Assembly: GCA_944345045.1 (NCBI GenBank)
Contig: CALVMI010000079.1
Span: 1-12,437 of the forward strand
Length of the DNA: 12,437 nucleotides
From: an uncultured Bacilli bacterium
GTDB lineage: Bacteria > Bacillota_I > Bacilli_A > RF39 > UBA660
Direction: 5' to 3'
Below the pieces are notes generated by a model. The model did no database searches, had not been told where the DNA came from, and saw only the letters and a list, made by a program, of their open reading frames with translations. Positions 1 through 6,939 of this stretch are shown here, piece after piece; the first letter of the stretch is position 1; each line of letters opens with the position of its first letter. The translations under genes and the position numbers were made by a program.

Positions 1-843
1 TATTCGATTAGTAGTTCACCATCTGCTTTACAAGAATATCGAATCACAATCAAAAAAGAAGAAAATGGCATCGTTTCTAATTATATGTTTAATGAAGCCA
101 AAGAAAATGATCAATTAAATCTTTTAGGGCCATTTGGGCATTTCACTTATAGTGGCATTCGTGATCAAAAAGATCTTGTCTTCCTAGCGGGTGGCAGTGG
201 CATCACGCCTTTCTTATCTTATTTGCAAGACGATAAATTTTTGAGTCGTATTAATTCCATAACACTAGTATATGGCGCTAAACACGAATTTGATATCATT
301 GGTAAAAAAGAAATTGATGCAATTTGTAAAAAACAATCTAAAGTAAAAGCTCTATATGTTTTAAGTGAGCAAAAAAGAGACGACTATGCTTATGGCTTTA
401 TTGATGAAGAAAAACTATTAAATATAAATTTAGAAAACAAAACCATATTTGTAAGTGGTCCAATCAAAATGTATTTTTATTTAAATGAAATATTAAAAAA
501 AATGGATATTCCAAATAAATATATTCGTCATGAAATTTTTAAAGAGATTCCTGAAGGCTTAGAAGATCATGAATATACTTTAACCGTGCATTTGTATAAC
601 AGTACTGTAAAAATTCCGTGTAACTCTAAAGAAACTTTATTGCAAAGTATGGAAAAAGGAAGAGTTAAGACTTTGGTTCATTGTACTGTAGGAGTTTGTG
701 GTTTTTGTCGAAGCAAATTATTAAGTGGCGAGGTAAAAACAGAAGACTCTTGTGTCCGTAAAAAAGATAAAGAAGAAAAATACATTCACCCGTGTGTAAC
801 GTATCCACTTAGTGACGTCGAAATTGAAGTGCCTTTAAAATAA
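1..843 (+). CDS. FAD/NAD(P)H oxidoreductase with C-terminal 2Fe-2S ferredoxin domain (5' end outside window)
   Basis: Frame 1 is open from the first base, so the gene starts upstream; about 280 residues are visible and no start can be assigned. The fragment opens with YSISSSP, the end of the RxYS flavin-binding motif of the ferredoxin-NADP reductase family. A nucleotide-binding segment FLAGGSGITPF follows at visible residues 61-71, then SGP-KMY near 152-158, where the family usually has CGP. The last ~85 residues are a plant-type 2Fe-2S domain with all four ligands, C228, C233, C236 and C265 (C-x4-C-x2-C...C). The order flavin, NAD, ferredoxin matches Hcr-like and phthalate dioxygenase reductase-like proteins that pass electrons from NAD(P)H to a redox partner. 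The partner is not visible, so the substrate is unknown. A terminator follows at once. Confidence 0.85.
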   Translation, partial: YSISSSPSALQEYRITIKKEENGIVSNYMFNEAKENDQLNLLGPFGHFTYSGIRDQKDLVFLAGGSGITPFLSYLQDDKFLSRINSITLVYGAKHEFDIIGKKEIDAICKKQSKVKALYVLSEQKRDDYAYGFIDEEKLLNINLENKTIFVSGPIKMYFYLNEILKKMDIPNKYIRHEIFKEIPEGLEDHEYTLTVHLYNSTVKIPCNSKETLLQSMEKGRVKTLVHCTVGVCGFCRSKLLSGEVKTEDSCVRKKDKEEKYIHPCVTYPLSDVEIEVPLK

Positions 844-854
844 TAAGGAAAAAT

Positions 855-877
855 AGCAAGCAAAACTTGCTTTTTTT
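855..877 (+). terminator. Intrinsic terminator of the reductase gene
   Basis: Stem AGCAAG (855-860) pairs with CTTGCT (866-871) around a five-base loop and runs into seven T (871-877). It starts 11 bases after the reductase stop codon. Confidence 0.8.
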
Positions 878-895
878 AATCTTTTTTTCTATACT
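867..895 (+). promoter_or_regulatory. Candidate sigma-A promoter of recX, nested in the upstream terminator
   Basis: TTGCTT (867-872) and TATACT (890-895) are separated by 17 bases. The -35 box is formed by the 3' arm of the preceding terminator hairpin. The expected start near 902 leaves a very short leader that begins at the GGTGAT ribosome site (903-908). Confidence 0.5.
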
Positions 896-911
896 GAAAT
901 CAGGTGATAGC

Positions 912-1670
912 ATGAAGATTCTCAAATGGAAAAAAGGAAAAAAGAACACATATATTCTATGTTTAGAAAATCATCAAGAAATTTCTTTATATGAAGAAAT
1001 TGTTTTAAAAAATGAACTTCTTTTTTTAAAAGATATAACAGAAAAACAAATAGAAGAAGTAGTAAAAGAAAATGATCTTTTTGAAAGCTATTATGTTGCC
1101 CTTTCTTATTTAAATAAAAAAATGCGTAGTCAACTTGAAGTAGAAAAGTATTTAAAACAAAAAATGTTTCCAAAAGAAACAAGAAAAAACACTGTAGAGC
1201 GTTTAAAAAAAGAAGGCTATATAAATGATGAAAAATTTACCCAAGCATATATTCACGATGCCATTTTGCTTAAATTAGATGGCCCTTTAAAAATAGAGAG
1301 AGATTTAGAAAAATTAGGTATTTCAAATTGGGAAGCGTTAGCAGAAGTTCCACAAGAAGTTTGGAAGAAAAAAGTAGAAAAACTTATTCAAAAAAGAGTT
1401 TCAATGCACAAGAATGAAAGTAGGGCATACTTTAAGAAAAAACTAGTAGATTATTTATATCTTCATGGCTATTCAAAAGAATTTGCCACACCATTTATCG
1501 AAAATCTTAAACTCGAAAATAATGAAAGAGCCCTTCAAAAACAAAAAGATTTATTAATGAAAAAATACATATCTAAGTATCCAATTGAGAAAGCAAAATG
1601 GTTTGTAAAACAAAAACTATATCAAAAAGGATTCACCGAAGAAGAAATCACAAAGGTTTTTAGCGAATAA
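912..1670 (+). CDS. recX: RecX family regulatory protein
   Basis: This 252-residue protein matches RecX, which binds RecA filaments and modulates RecA activity in recombination and the SOS response. The core segment at about residues 75-130 carries the typical RecX helices: repeated-helix signature LNKKMRSQLEVEKYLKQK, then VERLKKEGYINDEKFTQAY and a DGPLKIERDLEKLGIS segment. A second related unit (SRAYFKKKLVDYLYLHGYS...) and a third C-terminal unit follow, as expected for tandem three-helix repeats. The frame is open back to 867, but that start lies inside the upstream terminator. The ATG at 912 has GGTGAT three bases upstream, so I use it. The N-terminal ~60 residues are the less conserved beta-rich region of Firmicute RecX proteins. 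The gene is monocistronic and converges on prsA across a shared terminator. Confidence 0.85.
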   Translation: MKILKWKKGKKNTYILCLENHQEISLYEEIVLKNELLFLKDITEKQIEEVVKENDLFESYYVALSYLNKKMRSQLEVEKYLKQKMFPKETRKNTVERLKKEGYINDEKFTQAYIHDAILLKLDGPLKIERDLEKLGISNWEALAEVPQEVWKKKVEKLIQKRVSMHKNESRAYFKKKLVDYLYLHGYSKEFATPFIENLKLENNERALQKQKDLLMKKYISKYPIEKAKWFVKQKLYQKGFTEEEITKVFSE

Positions 1671-1699
1671 AAAAAATGGAATGACATATTCCATTTTTT
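1671..1699. terminator. Bidirectional terminator between recX and the prsA-like gene
   Basis: TGGAAT (1677-1682) pairs with ATTCCA (1688-1693) around GACAT. A6 on the left and T6 on the right give a U-tract in either direction. The right T-run reaches the last bases of the prsA-like stop codon on the minus strand. Confidence 0.85.
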
Positions 1700-2711
1700 A
1701 ATTGCTACTTTGACTAGATTGAATACTAGCAATTTGATTAGCTATATAAGCAGAGTATTTACTAGCAATATCTGAATCATTAATAGTCATACCATATTCT
1801 TTTCTTAGTTCATCTAAAGCTGTAACTTGTAAAGTTTGATCTTCATCAAGCTTATTATTAGCTAGAGATTCTACAACATCATCACGAGAATCCTCTAATG
1901 AAGGTTTTTCGCTACTGCTTTCTCTAAAAATGACATGATAACCTAAACTAGTTGTAATAAGTTCGGTAGAATATTCACCATCTTTTAAATTTCTAGCAGC
2001 TTTTAAAATTTCATCATAGTTACTAGATAAAGTGCCTGTATTAATAGCTCCTAAACTACCACCATTATCTTTAGTTGCTGCATCATCAGAATATTCTTTA
2101 GCAAGTTCTTTAAAAGTAGCAAGCTTATCTTCTGCCGCATTTAATTTTTCAATAATTTCATCAACTTGAGCTTTAGCTTCTTCTTCTAATTTTGTCTTAT
2201 CTTCTTCAGAAGTGTCTTCCGTAACTCCTGTTGTAATTAAAATATGATCAACAGTAACATCACCATAAATATTACTATTATAATAAGCTGTAATCTCATC
2301 TTCTGTAATTAAAGATTTAGCATAATCTAAAATAGCTTTGTTGCGCAAATTACTTAAATACAAAGTTTCCTCGCCACCAGAAATAGATCCGTACATCGCA
2401 ATAACTTGGTTTTCTCCATATGTTCCAATTAAAGAATCAATAGTACTTTCAGCTTCATCTCTTGCTTCTTCTAATTCATCAGGATATTTGCTTTCTAAAA
2501 TTTCCATATCCATCAAGGTAAGAATTGCATTCAAAGAATAGTTCTCTTTCATTTTTTCATATAATTGATTAGCTGAAATACTTTCTGTACCTTCATTAAA
2601 ACTAACAACGGCTTGACTACCATCAGATAAAGTAGGGATCGTTTTTCCACAACCGCATAATAATAAAGTACAAGCTCCTAAAATAAGTATTTTTTTTGTT
2701 TTGTTTTTCAT
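1698..2711 (-). CDS. prsA: PrsA-like lipoprotein, parvulin-type peptidyl-prolyl isomerase foldase
   Basis: With the ATG at 2711 the protein has 337 residues. It starts with a lysine-rich n-region, a hydrophobic stretch and the lipobox LCGC (modified Cys21), so it should be lipid-anchored on the outer face of the membrane. A mostly helical N-domain (about 35-140) precedes the parvulin domain at about 150-263: VDHILITTG, FKELAKEYSDDAATKDNGGSLG and LGYHVIFR are its hallmarks. A helical C-domain and a Ser/Gln-rich tail follow. PrsA proteins help exported proteins fold outside the cell, relevant here because several large secreted-type proteins are encoded nearby. The frame extends 9 codons upstream, but GGAG seven bases before the ATG at 2711 decides the start. 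A good sigma-A promoter lies directly upstream. Confidence 0.88.
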   Translation of the reverse strand: MKNKTKKILILGACTLLLCGCGKTIPTLSDGSQAVVSFNEGTESISANQLYEKMKENYSLNAILTLMDMEILESKYPDELEEARDEAESTIDSLIGTYGENQVIAMYGSISGGEETLYLSNLRNKAILDYAKSLITEDEITAYYNSNIYGDVTVDHILITTGVTEDTSEEDKTKLEEEAKAQVDEIIEKLNAAEDKLATFKELAKEYSDDAATKDNGGSLGAINTGTLSSNYDEILKAARNLKDGEYSTELITTSLGYHVIFRESSSEKPSLEDSRDDVVESLANNKLDEDQTLQVTALDELRKEYGMTINDSDIASKYSAYIANQIASIQSSQSSN

Positions 2712-2740
2712 TTTTTCACTCCAATCATTCAAACACATTT

Positions 2741-2769
2741 ATTATATCAATTTGCCTTTAGAAATACAA
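2741..2769 (-). promoter_or_regulatory. Sigma-A promoter of the prsA-like gene
   Basis: Read on the minus strand, TTGTAT (2769-2764) and TATAAT (2746-2741) are 17 bases apart, about 30 bases before the start codon. Confidence 0.75.
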
Positions 2770-2782
2770 GATTTTATCTATG

Positions 2783-2810
2783 CACCATTTAAAAAATTAG
2801 CCATAAACTA
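2783..2810 (+). promoter_or_regulatory. Candidate sigma-K (or sigma-E) type sporulation promoter for the tiny membrane genes
   Basis: CACC (2783-2786) is followed 16 bases after its AC by CATAAACTA (2802-2810). This fits the Bacillus sigma-K pattern AC-N16-17-CATANNNTA. It points at the two YjcZ-like genes, whose family is linked to sporulation. The motif is short and the DNA AT-rich, so chance is possible. Confidence 0.4.
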
Positions 2811-2842
2811 TATTGAAAAGACAAATAAAAGGAGGGAGTTTT

Positions 2843-2932
2843 ATGAACTGCTGTCGTGAAAATGGACTTGGACCTGCAATCATTTTGGTATTATTCATTT
2901 TACTAATCTTAATTGTAGGAGCATTCATTTAG
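2843..2932 (+). CDS. Tiny transmembrane protein, YjcZ-like (29 aa)
   Basis: The ATG sits behind a strong GGAGGGAG ribosome site (2831-2838). The product starts MNCCRENGLG and continues with one hydrophobic helix of about 19 residues, PAIILVLFILLILIVGAFI, to the end. The hydrophobic block closely resembles the YjcZ / tiny-TM Bacillus family (FALIVVLFILLIIVGA-type), small membrane proteins annotated as sporulation-related. The N-terminus has a Cys pair where Bacillus members usually have Gly, Tyr and Cys. It is followed 25 bases later by a second, similar gene with the same MNCC start, so the two look like a tandem duplication in one transcript. Function is unknown in the family. The strong ribosome site, the family match and the paralogue make it a real gene despite its length. 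Confidence 0.72.
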   Translation: MNCCRENGLGPAIILVLFILLILIVGAFI

Positions 2933-2957
2933 TCTTTAATAATAAAGGAGGTGCCTT

Positions 2958-3071
2958 ATGAATTGCTGCAAAAATAACGAAACAGGATGTGGATGCAACA
3001 GAAATAATGCGTTCATCATTTTAGTTTTGTATATCCTACTTGCAATTATTCTAGGTGGAATTTTGTTCTAA
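2958..3071 (+). CDS. Tiny transmembrane protein, second YjcZ-like copy (37 aa)
   Basis: The start codon follows a near-perfect AAAGGAGGTG ribosome site (2944-2952). The product has a short cytoplasmic-type head with four cysteines (C3, C4, C11, C13; MNCC and CGC), followed by one hydrophobic helix from about residue 18 to the end (AFIILVLYILLAIILGGILF). It shares the MNCC start and the helix pattern with the preceding 29-residue gene and is probably co-transcribed with it. The cysteine-rich head could be a site for cross-linking or metal binding, which is speculation. A hairpin with a T-run follows directly. Confidence 0.7.
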   Translation: MNCCKNNETGCGCNRNNAFIILVLYILLAIILGGILF

Positions 3072-3099
3072 CGAGGAAGGGAATACCTTCTTTTTCGTT
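3070..3099 (+). terminator. Probable terminator of the tiny-gene pair
   Basis: GAAGG (3076-3080) pairs with CCTTC (3086-3090) around GAATA and runs into T5 (3091-3095). AACGA and TCGTT outside could extend the stem. The short core stem makes this a moderate call. Confidence 0.5.
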
Positions 3100-3126
3100 G
3101 TATAAAAAAAGAAAGTATGATAAAAT
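3098..3126 (+). promoter_or_regulatory. Sigma-A promoter with extended -10 for the HerA-type gene
   Basis: TTGTAT (3098-3103) and TAAAAT (3121-3126) are 17 bases apart, with a TG one base before the -10. The -35 box overlaps the far end of the preceding terminator. Confidence 0.65.
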
Positions 3127-3155
3127 CATCTTAGAATATCCTAGGGGTGAATAGT

Positions 3156-4910
3156 ATGTTTGGAAATATTTTGACAACACAAGAAAATTCTGTCACTATT
3201 GAAAATTTAAGTAAGCAAATTCCTTTATCTTTAAAAGGCGTTCATGTATCTTTTAATGAACAAAATCGTACCATTATTGGCAAGATAGTTGATATCAAAA
3301 AAGAAAGTTTTGAAATTGTTTTAATTGGTGAAATTGTAAATGATAAGTTTATTACGGGAATTTATCAGGCTCCAAAGCTTACTATACCACCACGCATTGT
3401 AAATGCAAAGGAATTAGAAACGTTTATTGGTCATCAAGACTATCATAATCCAAGTACCCTTTTAGTAGGGGATTCTACTTTATATCCTAATTTTAAAGTA
3501 ACAGTTGATTTAAATGATTTCTTTTCGAACCATTTTGCCATCATCGGTAATTCTGGTTTTGGAAAATCATGTGGCGTTGCAAGACTGATTCAAAATGTTT
3601 TCTATTATAATCAAATACCTCCTAAAAATGCTCATATTATTTTATTTGATGTATATGGTGAATATCAAAATGCTTTTCAAAAATTGCCAACTATTCCAGG
3701 CATTCATATAAAAAACTTTCAAAACAGTAGAGAAGATATTGCTAATGTAATTACAATTCCACCTTATTTTTTAGATGCTGATGACTTAGCCATTCTTTTA
3801 AATGTCGATGATCCTTTTTTAATACCCATTTTAGAAAAAGCTTTACAGTATGTATCCATTTTTAAAAGTGACGATCCAAAAGCTGTCGAATACAAAAATA
3901 GTATTATTGCATCTTGTTTATTAGAAGTTTTATCAAGCGGTAAAGAAGCTAGCCAAATACGCGATCAAATTTTGTCAATTTTAGCCAAATATCATACGGA
4001 TGAATTAAATGAAAAAAGTGAAATTAAAGAACCGGGTTATACCAGAACAATTCGTCAATGCCTAAATATTGACGAACAAGGAAAAATTAATGCGATCTCA
4101 AGAGTAATTGATTTTCTTGGTGAATTTAAAAAAGTGACTTCTGAAGATTTTGGGATAATTCCAAATTTAGTATACACCCTAGAAGACTTATATGATGCCT
4201 TAGATTTTGCTTTACTTTCCGAAGGAATTTATAATAGCGTTTCCATGTATGAAAGAGCAATTTCTTTAAAAATACATTTGCATCAACTTATTCATGGCCC
4301 ATATAAAAAGTTTTTTACTTATCCTTATGTTATTAGTAAAAAAGATTTTGTTGAAGGATTATTTAGAGATGTAAGTGGAGAAACGGCTCAAATTATTAAT
4401 GTAAACTTAGATTCTATGGAAGATAGATTTGCTAAAATTCTTACCAAATTATATTCAAAACTATTTTTTGATTATGCAACTTCTTTAGAAAATCGCGGAT
4501 CTTTTCCCATAAATATCATTTTAGAAGAAGCCCATCGTTATGTAAATAATGATAAAGATGCCGAAGTAATAGGTTACAATATTTTTGACCGTATTACCAA
4601 AGAAGGTCGTAAATACGGAATTTTAATGGGATTCATTACGCAAAGACCAAGTGAATTATCCAAAACAGCTTTATCCCAATGTTCAAATTTTCTTGTTTTT
4701 CGAATTTTCCATCCAGAAGATTACAAAATGATCGATGCGATAACTTCAAGTATCACAAGAGAAGAGTTGGAAAGATTAAAAACTTTACGGAAAGGTCTTG
4801 CTTTAGTTTTTGGTAGTGCAATTCCTCTTCCAATGTTAGCCAAATTAGACATGCCAGATCCAGCTCCTTTAAGTAGTAATGTTGATATTTCCCATGTCTG
4901 GTTTCAATAA
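3156..4910 (+). CDS. HerA/FtsK-superfamily P-loop ATPase (DUF87-type)
   Basis: With the ATG at 3156 the product has 584 residues. The N-terminal ~110 residues are beta-rich (VHVSFNEQNRTIIGKIVDI...), as in the HAS-barrel domain of HerA. The ATPase core has Walker A GNSGFGKS at 131-138, HIILFDVYGEY at about 160-170, Walker B IILEEAH at 454-460 and the TQRPSELSKTALSQC sensor/arginine region at 495-509. HerA-type proteins form hexameric rings that translocate DNA, usually with the nuclease NurA in end resection, and related ATPases serve in defence systems. No nurA, Sir2 or other effector lies beside it, so its partner is unknown. The frame extends to a GTG at 3147, but GGGGTGA (3144-3150) is correctly spaced only for the ATG. 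It has its own promoter and is monocistronic. Confidence 0.85.
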   Translation: MFGNILTTQENSVTIENLSKQIPLSLKGVHVSFNEQNRTIIGKIVDIKKESFEIVLIGEIVNDKFITGIYQAPKLTIPPRIVNAKELETFIGHQDYHNPSTLLVGDSTLYPNFKVTVDLNDFFSNHFAIIGNSGFGKSCGVARLIQNVFYYNQIPPKNAHIILFDVYGEYQNAFQKLPTIPGIHIKNFQNSREDIANVITIPPYFLDADDLAILLNVDDPFLIPILEKALQYVSIFKSDDPKAVEYKNSIIASCLLEVLSSGKEASQIRDQILSILAKYHTDELNEKSEIKEPGYTRTIRQCLNIDEQGKINAISRVIDFLGEFKKVTSEDFGIIPNLVYTLEDLYDALDFALLSEGIYNSVSMYERAISLKIHLHQLIHGPYKKFFTYPYVISKKDFVEGLFRDVSGETAQIINVNLDSMEDRFAKILTKLYSKLFFDYATSLENRGSFPINIILEEAHRYVNNDKDAEVIGYNIFDRITKEGRKYGILMGFITQRPSELSKTALSQCSNFLVFRIFHPEDYKMIDAITSSITREELERLKTLRKGLALVFGSAIPLPMLAKLDMPDPAPLSSNVDISHVWFQ

Positions 4911-4938
4911 AAAAAGAAGAAATTTTTCTTCTTTTTTT
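4911..4938. terminator. Bidirectional A/T-rich terminator between convergent genes
   Basis: AAAAAGAAGAA directly after the HerA-type stop pairs with TTCTTCTTTTT (4926-4936). A-run and T-run on opposite sides can serve both the plus-strand ATPase gene and the minus-strand gene ending at 4937. Confidence 0.65.
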
Positions 4939-6043
4939 AATATGTATAAACGGTGTAAGGACTAGAACTTGTTCCATTACCACTTTGAAATTCTACATCA
5001 CTTGGTATAGCAATGTAAACTCGCAAATACCTTTTAGAACTAGCATTATCTAGCGAAAGAATACCGCGGTTTGTCGTAACATAGACTTGATATGTATTTT
5101 CATTTGTTCCATTTAAAAGCCAAAAACGATTTTCTGTACTGGATAAATAATTGTAATTTGCGCAATTCCCAGAAGTAGCAGTTCGACATAAAGGATCAAT
5201 AGAACCATTAATAAAATCATACACCGGTAAAAGGGAGATTGGTGTTTCATAAGTCGTGTAACATTCAATCGCACCTGTATTATTATGATCTGTTTCGCTT
5301 CTTGTATGAACACAAGAATCCATAGTTAATAAATAGCCATGATAATTAGCAAAAAAGTCATTATAAATATCTAATAGACTATCTCTAATTCGACTGTTTT
5401 CAAAACTATTATATCCACGATTAGAATTAATTGTTTCATTATATCGATCATCAAATACAACAGGATCTATTTGATTAGCTGTATCTGATAAAATAAGATA
5501 CATCATTTCATCATTAAATTTTACAATTCGCCATAATTCGTTAGCAAAACTCACATAATTGTTAACATTCTCGCCACGGTATGTATAAAAATCATTAAGC
5601 TCATAAAGACCTTCATTTTCAGTAACGATATTTTCTTGTTCTAAAATTGTGTCTTTTAAAGTAACTGTCTCATAACGATCACAAGAGAGTGTAGGTGTAT
5701 AACGAAGGGTATCATTATTATATGTAACAACCACATTTCCCGTACAGTTTTGATCCGTACTTAACTTAGAAAAATCTTTCATATATTCTTCACTAATTAA
5801 AGTAGAAGCCTCAATTGTAACTGACGGATTTTCTTCATCAGGAACTAATTCAGGATAGGCACGTAGATAATCTTTTGTTTCTTGAACCATAATCGTTTTA
5901 ATCTCATCATAGTCATATCTTTTAAATATATTCATGATAATAACTATTAAAATAATAATAAGGATTAATATTAAAAGGGCAATGATCCCAAAGAAAATAA
6001 CTTTTTTCTTATCATTTTTTAAGTTATCTAAAAATTTATTCAT
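4937..6043 (-). CDS. Membrane-anchored extracellular protein with YRG-NNY-WRI domain
   Basis: This 368-residue protein has a lysine-rich start, one long hydrophobic helix (about 15-38) and then a polar, presumably extracellular region. I recognise no named function. It shares an architecture with the product at 7037-8359: a YRGENVNNYVSFANELWRI motif (155-173), a middle region, an FW...V...G segment (308-342) and a closing G-N-GTSSSPYTV tail. That identifies a common domain, probably of the C-type-lectin-like or DUF6273-like group, which is inference. Unlike the other members it lacks the MKLEKYKSKDPKK start and the poly-G promoter, so it is a diverged, constitutively promoted relative. Cysteines at 100/121 and several later ones may form disulfides. 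A ribosome site AGAGGAG stands nine bases before the ATG. Confidence 0.75.
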   Translation of the reverse strand: MNKFLDNLKNDKKKVIFFGIIALLILILIIILIVIIMNIFKRYDYDEIKTIMVQETKDYLRAYPELVPDEENPSVTIEASTLISEEYMKDFSKLSTDQNCTGNVVVTYNNDTLRYTPTLSCDRYETVTLKDTILEQENIVTENEGLYELNDFYTYRGENVNNYVSFANELWRIVKFNDEMMYLILSDTANQIDPVVFDDRYNETINSNRGYNSFENSRIRDSLLDIYNDFFANYHGYLLTMDSCVHTRSETDHNNTGAIECYTTYETPISLLPVYDFINGSIDPLCRTATSGNCANYNYLSSTENRFWLLNGTNENTYQVYVTTNRGILSLDNASSKRYLRVYIAIPSDVEFQSGNGTSSSPYTVYTY

Positions 6044-6065
6044 AAATCAATTCTCCTCTTACAAA

Positions 6066-6094
6066 ATTATACCGAAGAATGAAAAAAAAAGCAA
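6066..6094 (-). promoter_or_regulatory. Sigma-A promoter of the 4937-6043 gene, nested in the rpsD terminator
   Basis: On the minus strand TTGCTT (6094-6089) and TATAAT (6071-6066) are separated by 17 bases. The -35 box is the 3' arm of the rpsD terminator hairpin, the same layout as at recX. Confidence 0.65.
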
Positions 6095-6108
6095 CGAATT
6101 GCTTTTTT
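6082..6108 (-). terminator. Intrinsic terminator of rpsD
   Basis: On the minus strand A6-GCAA, loop TTCG, TTGC and nine T follow the rpsD stop at once. The stem has ten pairs and closes on a UUCG-type tetraloop. Confidence 0.85.
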
Positions 6109-6709
6109 AACGATTGTAGTATTCAACAATTAATGCTTCATTAATTTCTGGATTTAATTCAGAACGATCTGGACGTCTTACATAAGTACCAGTCATTTTC
6201 TTTTTATCAAATTCTACAAAGGCTTTTGTACTAGTTACAGCTTCTAAACTAGCCAAAATTGCAGGATGATTTAAAGAATTTTCTTTAACTGCAATCACAT
6301 CTCCAGGTTTACAAGTATATGAAGGAATATCTACTTTTTTACCATTTACAGTAATGTGTCCGTGGTTTACTAATTGTCTAGCTCCACGACGTGTAGTAGC
6401 AAGTCCCATACGATATACTAAGTTATCTAAACGACTTTCAAGTAAGAATAATAAATTTTCACCAGTAATTCCTGACATATTTGAAGCTTTTTCAAATACT
6501 CTATGGAATTGTTTTTCGTTTAAACCATATAATGTACGTACTTTTTGTTTTTCTTGTAACTGTACACCATATTCACTTAGTTTCTTACGACGGTTTGTTC
6601 CGTGCATTCCAGGAGCATAAGGACGACGAGCTAAATCTTTTCCATTTTCTAAAGTAGAAAAGTTTAATCGACGAGATTTTTTGTATTGAGGCCCTGTATA
6701 TCTTGCCAT
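6107..6709 (-). CDS. rpsD: 30S ribosomal protein S4
   Basis: The 200-residue product begins MARYTGPQYKKSRRL, the standard bacterial S4 start. It carries YAPGMHG near 31-37 and the S4 RNA-binding fold at about 91-153 (SRLDNLVYRMGLATTRRGARQLVNHGHITVNG), and ends in the typical YVRRPDRSELNPEINEALIVEYYNR-like tail. S4 binds 16S rRNA early in 30S assembly. The N-terminus lacks the four zinc cysteines, so this is the zinc-independent form. The frame extends 24 codons further, but AAGGAG seven bases before the ATG at 6709 and the family start fix the call. In Bacillus rpsD is monocistronic and represses its own translation through its leader, and the isolated gene here fits that. Confidence 0.97.
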   Translation of the reverse strand: MARYTGPQYKKSRRLNFSTLENGKDLARRPYAPGMHGTNRRKKLSEYGVQLQEKQKVRTLYGLNEKQFHRVFEKASNMSGITGENLLFLLESRLDNLVYRMGLATTRRGARQLVNHGHITVNGKKVDIPSYTCKPGDVIAVKENSLNHPAILASLEAVTSTKAFVEFDKKKMTGTYVRRPDRSELNPEINEALIVEYYNR

Positions 6710-6863
6710 ATTTCTTCTCCTTTCTCTATATTTGCTAAAAGTTATTTGAAATACCTGTTTATAGGGAGTAATTATTAACACTTTCTAATGGCAGATTATA
6801 CTCGTGAACAAAATTGTTTAATTACACATTATAAAAGGCATTTCGCTGCCAAACTTCTAAGCG
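6710..6863 (-). promoter_or_regulatory. rpsD leader, candidate S4 autoregulatory RNA
   Basis: The predicted transcript start near 6863 leaves a leader of about 150 bases, unusually long for a ribosomal gene without regulation. It can form two competing pairings: GGCA with TGCC locally (6850-6847 with 6840-6837), or TGGCAG (6851-6846) with CTGCCA (6794-6789) at long range. Bacillus rpsD leaders bind S4 as a pseudoknot, so autoregulation is likely, but I cannot confirm the fold. Confidence 0.45.
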
Positions 6864-6869
6864 ATATAA

Positions 6870-6898
6870 ATTATACTAAATTCTATAGTAGATGTCAA
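6870..6898 (-). promoter_or_regulatory. Consensus sigma-A promoter of rpsD
   Basis: On the minus strand a perfect TTGACA (6898-6893) and a perfect TATAAT (6875-6870) are separated by 17 bases. Confidence 0.9.
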
Positions 6899-6939
6899 TA
6901 AAATGTCAGAAAAAATCAAAGTTGTCAATTTTTTGTAAA

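Noticed and set aside
867..911. Upstream start for recX giving 15 extra residues
   Set aside because: That start lies inside the terminator hairpin and before the predicted transcript start; GGTGAT fits the ATG at 912.
4937..6043. Type IV pilin or pseudopilin
   Set aside because: There is an N-terminal helix but no prepilin cleavage motif (G-F-T-L-x-E type), and the rest matches the WRI-domain surface family instead.
6893..6927. Three TGTCA words (6893, 6904, 6923) as a repeated operator
   Set aside because: The first is the reverse of the rpsD -35 TTGACA and the third is part of the copy 1 palindrome; spacings of 11 and 19 show no regular array.
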